The position numbers and the translations under genes were made by a program. A stretch of DNA of 64,000 nt, taken from assembly GCF_048569485.1 (NCBI RefSeq), contig NC_134364.1, positions 128,627,089 to 128,691,088 on the forward strand, given 5' to 3'. Positions 55,585-64,000 of the stretch are shown piece after piece (the first letter of the stretch is position 1; each line of letters starts with the position of its first letter). The notes under the pieces are model-generated. The model saw only the letters and a list, made by a program, of their open reading frames with translations, did not search any database and was not told the DNA's origin. The stretch comes from Anomaloglossus baeobatrachus. Its lineage: Eukaryota; Chordata; Amphibia; Anura; Aromobatidae.

Positions 55585-56170
55585 ACCAAGCTGTTCTCCG
55601 CCATTATCTTGATTGTATCATGCCATCGGGTTACTGGTCTTCCTCTTCACCTTGTTCCTCCTATTCTTCAAACCATGATGTCCTTCTCCAGTGATTGCTC
55701 TCTTCATATGATGTGTCCAAAGTAGGCAAGTCATAGCTTGGTGATGTCTGGCTTGATTTGTTTGTTTTTGTTGAAATCCATGATATTGATAACATTCTTC
55801 CCAGGACCACATATGAAAGTTGTTGATTTTTCTCCTGTCTTATTCCTTCATTATCCAGGATTTGCATCCATATTACCACAGAAAAGACCAGACTATGTAT
55901 GAGTTGTGTTTTCATCACCAGTGAAATATTCCTTGATTTGAGGACCTTGTCCAGTGACTTCATTGCCGATTTACACATAGCTATTCATAGCTATTCTCTT
56001 ATTGACTTCTAGTGTCATTGCTACATCTTCAGTGATCATTGATCAGAGTAGTTTGAAGGCCTTTACAACTTCTAGTTCATCACCGCCCATCTCAAACGTG
56101 TCCTGGTCGTACCTGGCAGTAGTCAATATCTTTGTCTTCTTTGTACTAGCTCTGGATGTCACAAACAAGA
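55585..56170 (-). pseudogene. RTE/BovB-like LINE relic
   Basis: The minus strand reads MKSLDKVLKSRNISLVMKTQ and LIHSLVFSVVIWM, then LAYFGHII with EKDIM and RWHDTI-like pieces. This matches the C-terminal part of RTE-clade (BovB-type) LINE proteins, which read LDSILKSRDITLxTKVRLV and YFGHLMRR. The upstream piece (56000-56165) reads KTKILTTARYDQDTFEMGGDE in the same style. Several stops and frameshifts; no endonuclease or RT active site remains. Confidence 0.7.
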
Positions 56171-56279
56171 TAACCCATAAAGTTTATTTGAACCAAGAGA
56201 ACACTTTTTAAATTTAGTAAATAACGAAATGTATCCTAGTCTTATAAATATAGTACATACATGTTAGATCTGTGACATA

Positions 56280-58210
56280 ATATCACATAAATAAACCAAG
56301 ATGTCATCAAGAGACAACCACATATTGCCCGCTTTTATCTCCGAATATGTCTAACAAATTTTTTAAAAACAGCCGAGGCATTACTGAACCCTAAAAGCAT
56401 GACAACATATTTATAGTGACCCTCAACTGTGTTACCTGCAGTCTTCCACTAATCTTCTGTTATATGGATAAAGTTACACGCACCCCTGAGATTAAAGGTA
56501 CCGTCACACTAAACAACTTACCAGCGATCCCAACAACGATACAACCTGATAGGGATCGCTGGTAAGTTGCTAGGAAGTTGCTGGTGAGAGGTCACACAGT
56601 CAGACGCTCCAGCGATCCCACCAGCAACCTGACCTGGCAGGGATCGCTGGAGCATCGCTACACGGGTTGCTGGTGAGCTGTCACCAGCAACCAGTGACCA
56701 GCCCCCAGTAACGCACTGAAGCGATCCTGCGCTTGGTAACTAAGGTAAATATCGGGTAACCAACCCGATATTTACCTTGGTTACCAGCGCACGCAGCTAC
56801 ACGTGCAGAGAGCAGGGAGCAGCGCACACCGCTTAGCGCTGGCTCCTTGCTCTCCTAGTTACAGCACACATCGGGTTAATTACCCGATGTGTGCTGCAGC
56901 TACATGTGCATAGAGCAGGAGCCGGCACTGACAGTGAGAGCGGCAGAGGCTGGTAACGAAGGTAAATATCGGGTAACCAAGGACAGGGCTTCTTGGTTAC
57001 CCGCTGTTTACAATGGTTACCAGCGTCCGCAGAAGCCGGCTCCTGCTGCCTGCACATTTAGTTGTTGCTGTCTCGCTGTCACACACAGCGATCTTTGCTT
57101 CACAGCGGGAGAGTAACAACTAAAAAATGGCCCAGGACATTCAGCAACAACCAACGACCTCACAGCAGGGGCCAGGACATTCAGCAACAACCAGCGACCT
57201 CACAGCAGGGGCCAGGTTGTTGCTGGATGTCACACACAGCAACATCGCTAGCAACATCACTGCTACGTCACAAAAGTTGTTCGTTAGCAGCGATGTTGCT
57301 AGCAATGTTGCTTAGTGTGACAGGGCCTTTAGTTTGGTGACCACAGGTGAGATTACATATTGTACTTTTAGGCAAACAAGTGTTTAGTACCAGAACAATG
57401 GGACAATCAGAATCTCTTTGTGGGGTATTGTTTAGATTCGGACACAGAAAATTTACCAGCAAAGTTTCCAGATATATTGGATGTGGCTTAAGACAGAGTC
57501 ACAGATAAAAACACACATGTGTTCTGACACTCTGGGGACTAGCGTAAAATATCTCCCTGGTGCCGGTCAATAACTGGGTTATGTTTATTTAACCAAAGCC
57601 CAAGACCACAGTGGCAGGCTGGTTCAATGATAAATGACACAGATTCCAAATGTAAATCTCCAACATGCAGGGACACCTCCTCAGTGATATACTTCACCGC
57701 ACCCTTCGTGAAAGGTGCATAATCAATAGTAATGACTTTCCTAGGAAAACAATTTTACCAAGGGTAAGCCAAGATCCTTTGCCATCTTGGCATCAACAAA
57801 ACTTTCTTCAGAACTATTATCAATAAAGGGTTCAAGTCTCACATTTTTCTAGATAAGATAAACAACCAGAGAGAGATAATTTAGCAAAACCATAGGGAAA
57901 TACCTGTGTGCCTGGGTGGGCATCTCAGGTCCTACCCAAGGCACGGATGTCTTTCTGGCGGCAGTTGTCTTAGACAGTCATGCATCTGACCTCCAGACTA
58001 TAAGGAGCAGAGAACCAATTACTCCAGCTGGACAGCACACACACCCATACTACCAGATTGGACAGCACTATAGTACCCTAATCTTAGTGGATGGGAAATG
58101 CCTGCGTCACCCAGAGCTTCTGATCCAGAGTCCGACATCTCCTCCATCACCAGCGCGACCCACACAGTGACAGAACCAGACATTACAAGATCAGGTCTCA
58201 CCAGATATGT
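56280..58210 (-). mobile_element. Old gypsy remnant split by MITE M4
   Basis: Minus-strand fossil. It has leader-like sequence at 57930-58210 (shared with 1800-1960), a protease-like region at about 57500-57870 (FVDAKMAKDLGLPLVKL), and RT-like sequence at about 56280-56480. MITE M4 lies between the last two. Many breaks. Confidence 0.6.
56495..57328. mobile_element. Harbinger-like MITE M4
   Basis: Flanked by TTA (56492-56494 and 57329-57331). Left end AAGGTACCGTCACACTAA, right end TTAGTGTGACAGGGCCT. The interior has GGTAACCAACCCGATATTTACC-type palindromes (two halves), ACATCGGGTTAATTACCC, and a 51-52 bp block repeated in tandem near 57125-57220. Confidence 0.75.
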
Positions 58211-58229
58211 AACAGTATGCCATTTATAA

Positions 58230-58966
58230 AGCTGGTGTCACACTAAGCGACAGCGACAACGACGTCGCTGTTACGTCACCATTTTCGGTGACGTAACAGC
58301 GACCTTGTAAGTCGCTGTTATGATCGCTGCTTAGCTGTCAAACACAGCGACGCAGCAGCGATCATAACGTCGCTGTGCTACATGTGCAGAGAGCAGGGAG
58401 CCGCGCTTAGCGCTGGCTCCTTGCTCTCCTGCAGCACACATCGGGTTAATTAACCCGATGTGTGCTGCAGCTACATGTCACAGTTCAGAGAGCAGGGAGC
58501 CGCGCGCACTGCTTAGCGCTGGCTCCTTGCTCTCCTTGCTACAGTATACATCGTTTTAATTACCCGATGCATACTGCAGCCACATGTCACAGTGCAGGAG
58601 CCGGCGCTGGCAGCAAGAGCGGAGGCTGGTAACCAGCGTAAACATCGGGTAACCAGGGAAAGGTCTTCCCTTGGTTACCCGATGTTTACGCTGGTTACAG
58701 CTTACCGCAGCTGCCAGTGCCGGCTCCTGCTCGCTTCATTTCGTCGCTCTCTCGCTGTCACACACAGCGATGTGTGTGTCACAGCGGGAGAGTGACGACC
58801 AAAAATGAAGCTGGACATTCAGCAACGACCGGCGACCTCACAGCAGGGGCCAGGTCGTTGCTGAATGTCACACACAGCGACAGCGACGGGACGTCGCTGC
58901 AACGTCACAGAAAATGGTGACGTAGCAGCAACGTCGTTGTCGTTGTCGCTGTGTGTGACACCAGCT
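58230..58966. mobile_element. Harbinger-like MITE M5
   Basis: TAA duplications lie at 58227-58229 and 58967-58969. The ends AGCTGGTGTCACACTAAGCG and its near complement are well matched. Its first 100 bases are nearly the same as those of MITE M1 at 20840, so the two are close relatives. Confidence 0.85.
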
Positions 58967-59169
58967 TAATAAGAGCGGCTTCCGGACACTTAAGGCAGGG
59001 TTTACTGTAATCAGGAACAGATAATGAAACTTCTTGATCAGGTATTTGCTGTTGATATAACCTGCTGGCAGAAGGAATCTTAAAGTTCATTTTAATCAAA
59101 ATATTTTGGAATAGTAATAATTTCAAAAATTGGATGTTTAAAAAAAAATAAATGTTCCTCTGCTGCAAT

Positions 59170-60130
59170 AATCTTATAAACGAGTCCCTGCTGTGTACTG
59201 TGCAATAGCCTATCTGAAAACAAACACCCCTGACCCAACCGATTCCTGTACAAACTTAGGTTCATAGCTGTTCAGTCCCTAGTCCTCTCCCTAACCACAG
59301 TGCTAGGAGAGGACAACTCAAACCTGGCTTCCTAATCAGCCGTCAAGTTTTCCTCATACCTCCTTAAGAATTGGCGGGAAAGGGGGACAGCACTATAATC
59401 CTGAATCAGGATAGAAAGGATTCCTTAGTGAGAAAACATAAACCACAAAAATAAATGGAAAAAGTGAAGTACTTCTGCTAAAAAGAAATGCCTCCTACTG
59501 CCTAGCTATGAAAAACAGAAAGGACTAGGATAGACAGAAGCAGCATAGAAAAATAACCTAGATGATCTCTGACTGACAGGAATCCAAGGCACTATGGCTG
59601 TGACGCCAAATCGGATCCACGAAGAATATCACCAGAAGGAAAGATCAGAAAGGGGAAGGTTTAAATAGCAGCACCCAAAAGGTGATAGGGAAGGCTGAAT
59701 TAACAACTGAAAACATCTGCTGTCTGAAAAAGAATGAAACAAGGACAAGAGATAAAATGAACATGGACAGAAACAGAACCCACTGTGGCTCATTGGAGAA
59801 AGAAGAAGTCAATCACACAACACAGGCTTGCCCGATTTGAATCCCGAGACATGAAAGGAAGATAATCACATGGGAGCACACCAAGCTACATTAAAAAAAA
59901 GCAAAATGTGGAGCGCAAGAAAGTTCAGTGGTCCAAGGAGAAGGGTGGAGAGCCCAAATCCAGGACAGGAGTTTAACAGTACCTCCCTCCAAAAAAGTCC
60001 ATAAGCTGCCAGCGGTGTAGAAACTACTGTACCTTTGAGAACCATGATTAAAGGTGAGGTTGATCCTCCAAGCCCAAGGTCCAGGTGGGTTCACGAGCAA
60101 TGGTCATCAGTGCAGCAGGCAGGTAAAACA
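59170..60130 (-). mobile_element. Gypsy 3' end: polypurine tract and LTR
   Basis: On the minus strand, a chromodomain-end-like stretch (60130-60000) is followed by the polypurine tract TTTTTTGGAGGGAGG (about 59982-59996) and the start of an LTR (TGTTAAACTCCTGTCC at 59978). The LTR continues to about 59170. No 5' half found. Fossil with several breaks. Confidence 0.5.
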
Positions 60131-60164
60131 AAAGGTACTAGAAGATGCAGACAAATAAGAGATG

Positions 60165-60445
60165 TCCTGGAGACTGCAGAGAGGTAGCTGAGATACTGGA
60201 AACCGCAGGCAGGAATGAGACATCATGGAGACTGCAGACAGGTAGCTGAGATACTGGAAACCGCAGGCAGGAATGAGACATCATGGAGACTGCAGAGAGG
60301 TAGCTGAGATACTGGAAACCGCAGGCAGGAATGAGACATCATGGAGACTGCAGAGAGGTAGCTGAGATACTGGAAACTGCAGGCAGGAATGAGACATGGA
60401 GACTGCAGACAGGTAGCTGAGATGCGGGAAACCGCAGTCAGGTAC
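60165..60445. repeat. 58-bp minisatellite, about five units
   Basis: Units of 58 bp start near 60187, 60245, 60303 and 60361 (core GAGATACTGGAAACCGCAGG and CATGGAGACTGCAGA). The last unit is shorter. A more diverged array of the same motif, in the opposite orientation, lies at about 61850-62100. Confidence 0.85.
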
Positions 60446-61230
60446 TAAGCAGGTCATGTTGCAAACACAAATAAAGAGTCTTAACAGCAAGACACAAGGT
60501 GTGTGTCTTTGTAGGCCTTATATAAGTCTTAGTATTAAAACTTAAAACTGTATCTTGTGTAACAAGGTGGAGGGTATGTATCACAGAGGTGTAAATCTGG
60601 ATGTCCGCTTTGGATCTTGCAGTGCCACAAGTCCTATTAGGGTGCTCCAGGGACAGGTTGTACAGATAGCTGGACAGACGGACGGGTCTGCCTATCCACA
60701 TAACTCCACCCATGTATGTGTCTCGTGTCAAAATGGAGACTGTTTGACACATGGTCAGTGTGAGGAGGCTGTGTTATCTCCAGGAAGGAATCCACTGAGA
60801 GAGATGATTAGCTGGTCCTGACCAGGACTGTGTATAGAGGTTGTGAAGTCTCTGGAAGGAACTCAGTGAAGAAAGGAGGGTTTGCCTCTTCTGATCAGGG
60901 TCAGTGTACGAAAGTTTGTGATACCTCTGCAGGGTACCTCTGGAAATGGGCGAGTATACTGACTGGGGTCAGTGAGTGGAGGCTGAGATAGCTCCACTGG
61001 AATACTTGTATGGAGAAGTGGTAACCGAACCTGTGCGGGGTAAAGGGAGTTAAACGGGCTGTGTAACCATGCTGTGTGCCTTTAAGCCAGAAGAGGATTT
61101 GTATGTTACCAGATGTGCGGTTATTGTGTTGCTTTAATAAACCCACTGGACTTTTAAATGGAAAGCGCTTCTGTCTACCTCAGTGAGCAAGCAAAGTGAG
61201 TAATCCCATCCCACTTGCTAAAAAGACTCT
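60446..61230. other. Unassigned, possibly LTR-like
   Basis: No coding content. The end near 61130-61165 (GCTTTAATAAACCCACTGG) has a poly(A) signal and could be the R/U5 part of an LTR, but I found no partner or target duplication. Confidence 0.25.
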
Positions 61231-61232
61231 AA

Positions 61233-61815
61233 AAGGGGCTTTACACGCTACGACATCGCTAATGCGAACTCGTTGGGGTCACGGAATTGGTGACGCACAT
61301 CCGGCCGCATTAACGATGCGGTTGCGTGTGACACCTATGAGCGATTTTTGCATCGTCGCAAAAACGTGCAAAATCGCTCATCGGTGACATGGGGGTCCAT
61401 TCTCAAAAATCGTTACTGCAGCAGTAACGAAGTTGTTCCTCGTTCCTGCGGCAGCACACATCGCTCCGTGTGACACCGCAGGAACGAGGAACCTCTCCTT
61501 ACCTGCCTCCCGGCCGCTATGCGGAAGGAAGGAGGTGGGCGGGATGTTACGTCCCGCTCAGCTCCGCCCCTCCGCTTCTATTGGGCGGCGGTTCAGTGAC
61601 GCAGCTGTGACGTCGCTGTGACGCTGAACGAACCGCCCCCTTAGAAAGGAGGCGGTTTGCCGGTCACAGCGACGTCGCCGGACAGGTAAGTAGTGTGACG
61701 GGTCTGGGCGATGTTGTGCGGCACGGACAGCGATTTGCCCATGTCGCACAACAGATGGGGGCGGGTACCCACGCTAGCGATATCGCTACCGATATCGCAG
61801 CGTGTAAAGCGGCCT
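61233..61815. mobile_element. Harbinger-like MITE M6
   Basis: The ends are AAGGGGCTTTACACGCTACG and its near complement, flanked by TAA/TTA (61230-61232, 61816-61818). A second MITE family, distinct from M1-M5. The interior is GC-rich and includes ACGTCCCGCTCAGCTCCGCC. Confidence 0.65.
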
Positions 61816-61849
61816 TTAGTTTGTCTGTGCACCTCGACCTGCTCAGTAC

Positions 61850-62100
61850 CTGTCTGTGGTTTCCAGTATCTCAGCTATCTGTCAGGACATCTCCTGCCTG
61901 GAGTTTCAAATATCTTGGCTACTTTTCTGTGGTCTTCAGGATGTCTCCTGCTTGCGGTTTGCAGTATTTTCACTATGTCTGCCTTCTCCAGGACATCTCC
62001 TGCTCCTGCGATTTCTATAATTTCTGCTACTTGTTTTTGGCTTCTAGAACGTCTCCTCTGCCTGCGGCTTCTAGCACCTCTGCTACCGGTCTCCCTTGTG
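61850..62100. repeat. Diverged minisatellite related to 60165-60445
   Basis: Four or five irregular units on the pattern CAGTATCTCAGCTAT...GGACATCTCCTGCCTG, the complement of the motif at 60165-60445. Far more diverged than that array. Confidence 0.6.
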
Positions 62101-62589
62101 CTTCGTCTGCCATGTGCCCACCCAAACCTTGGAAGATCCACCTCAGCTAGAGAGCACCTAACAGCCTTTCGACCAGATACACTTCAATGTGTCTACAGAA
62201 TGTTTTTTTACCTCCTAAGTACCTATCACAGTGGATAAAATTGAACCAAAACAAGAATGTAATCTAATATTATGGAAAAAAGTTTTAAACAGATTCTCAA
62301 TATTGATTATTAATAGCAAATTCAGCTAAGGTGAGATCTTCCACCTAGTCATACTGATTATCAGACATAACACCGAACATACTGCTCAAGTGTTAGATTA
62401 GTGCATTCAGTCTGACCATTGGTCTCAGGTGGGTCGCCAGAAGAAAAAAAATAAATCTCAATACTCATCATTTTAACAGAATGTCGGAAACTTTATTTTA
62501 CAGAATACCATGAAAACACAATATGTGTCTCAAGAATAACTTACTTAAGATTTGAGAATTAGGCAACCCAAAATGATAGTGTACTGAAT

Positions 62590-63560
62590 CGGTCAACTAC
62601 AATCTGGATAACAGTCTCCAATTCTGAGGGTGGGAAATCAGTGATGACGCGGTGGGTCCAAGGACTCGTAGGGGCTGGAGAGACCTAGTGGGACAGGTTT
62701 GGGACATCTTGGCTTGAGCACAAGTTTCACAAGTGAGTACGAATTCCCTATAGTCCCCAACGATGGTTGGCCACCAAAAATTCTTGGCTATCAGATAGAT
62801 AGTATTGTCCATGCCAGGGTGATCTGCAAGCACAGAATCATGAAGCTTTTGAAAAATACATAGGCGAAATTAGAAAGGAACAAATACTTTTTTGGTAGGA
62901 GTATGTCAGGGGATAGGTTTTGGGATCTAAGGGTCTCTTCTGCAAGATCTAGGGATCAGAAGACACAACTATAAAATGGTGTCTTTATATTTTGCATATT
63001 TGCACCTTGGAGGAAGTGGCGCCTTTCCTTGCAGCCTACTTAATTGCCAACAATTCATGATTACCGATGTCGTAATTTCTCCTGACAGATTGAGTAAGAG
63101 ATGGTGTAACTTGCGATAACACTGGTACAACTCCAACTTCGGCAGTTTTGACAGCCACAATAAAAGAACACTCTAATTCGAGTGGAATGAATTCCGGTCA
63201 GACAAGAAAAAAAAACCAAGTTATTATAATTAAATGAAGGGTAAGACTGCCTCAGGCTTCCAATTAAACACTTCTGCCCCATGTTTAGCAAATAAGGAAT
63301 TATTTATGAGTCTTTAGCGCACCATGTGTGCATGTCGGATATGTTACTCAATATCAGGTGAATCAGCCAAGATGTCATCCAAGTAGAAAAACCCATATTT
63401 ACCACTTATATCTCTTAATATGTCATCAACTAAATTTTGAAAAACATTTGCCACAATAAAGGGCCCAAAAATCATCACCAGACACTCATACTGACCCTCA
63501 GGTGTGTTAAATGCAGTCTTCCATTATCTTCTTTTCTTACACTGATGAGCTTTTATGCAG
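62590..63560 (-). mobile_element. Old gypsy remnant: RT and integrase pieces
   Basis: On the minus strand, an RT-like stretch at about 63540-63230 (YLDDILADSPDIE can be read) is followed by an integrase zinc region at about 62840-62650 (LADHPGMDNTIYLIAKNFWW, CETCAQAK). The region between is unclear. Many breaks; same general family as the fossil at 56280-58210. Confidence 0.65.
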
Positions 63561-63572
63561 CTATGAGACTAA

Positions 63573-64000
63573 AGCGGGCTTTACACGCTACGACATCGCT
63601 AATGCGGAGTCGTTGGGGTCACGGAATTCGTGACGCACATCCGGCCGCATTAGCGATGCCGTTGCGTGTGACATCGATTAGCGATTTTGCATCGTTGCAA
63701 AACAGTGAAAAATCGCTAATCGGCGACACGGGGGTCCATTCCCAATTATCGTTACTTCAGCAGTAACGAGGTTGTTCCTCGTTCCTGCGGCAGCACACAT
63801 CGCTGCGTGTGACGCCGCAGGAGCGAGGAAGCTCTCCCTACCTGCCTCCCGGCCGCTATGCGGAAGGAAGGAGGTGGGCGGGATGTTACGTCCCGCTCAT
63901 CTCCGCCCCTCCGCTGCGATTGGGCGGCGGTTCAGTGACGTTTCAGTGACGCCGCATGGACCGCCCCCTTAGAAAGGAGGCGGTTCGCCCGTCACAGCGA
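63573..64000. mobile_element. Harbinger-like MITE M7, cut by the window end
   Basis: It starts AGCGGGCTTTACACGCTACG after TAA (63570-63572) and is closely similar to M6 through most of its length. The right end lies beyond the window. Confidence 0.65.

Noticed and set aside
61230-61820. M6 as a hAT element with 8-bp duplication
   Set aside because: The flanks share no 8-bp repeat. A TWA-type target fits better, so it was listed with the Harbinger-like MITEs, tentatively.

Overview
The window reads as genomic DNA from a frog or toad (anuran amphibian) with a large, transposon-rich genome. This rests on the repeats: a CR1 LINE with a 3' end of a type I associate with anurans, T2/Kolobok and Harbinger MITEs, vertebrate chromoviruses and Penelope-like elements. 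The species cannot be named from sequence alone.

The only host genes I can support are two S100 calcium-binding protein genes on the minus strand. An S100A13-like gene (coding exons 8375-8524 and 5565-5699, poly(A) signal at 5498-5503) lies downstream of an S100A16-like gene (leader exon near 48353-48405, exon 2 at 47801-47973, exon 3 starting at 23855). This order agrees with the S100A13/A14/A16 part of the vertebrate S100A cluster. The S100A16-like intron is about 23.9 kb, and all but roughly 1 kb of it is mobile DNA. Its last exon lacks a stop at the usual place and reads on into an LTR.

Layout. 1-5.4 kb: old Ty3/gypsy debris cut by a TTAA-flanked palindromic MITE, itself cut by a Tc1 element; a Penelope fragment; a small hAT element. 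5.5-8.5 kb: S100A13-like gene, whose intron holds a Penelope palindrome and a CR1 LINE. 9.3-10.5 kb: a long-inverted-repeat DNA transposon with a minisatellite in its transposase. 11.3-23.6 kb: a minus-strand LTR element split by a Penelope element, which is split by an apparently whole chromovirus and also carries a Harbinger MITE. 24.3-38.7 kb: a Harbinger MITE holding a chromovirus that holds a Gmr1-like element with integrase before reverse transcriptase. 39.0-46.7 kb: a full-length L1 with a MITE in ORF1. 46.8-47.8 kb: a 35-bp satellite. 48.3-64 kb: the S100A16 promoter region, then hAT, LTR, RTE and Harbinger fossils.

The genes here do not form an operon or pathway. What stands out is the order in which elements inserted, how some of them are built (self-primed chromoviruses, a SCAN-like capsid, hammerhead-like motifs), and how they press on the two S100 genes.
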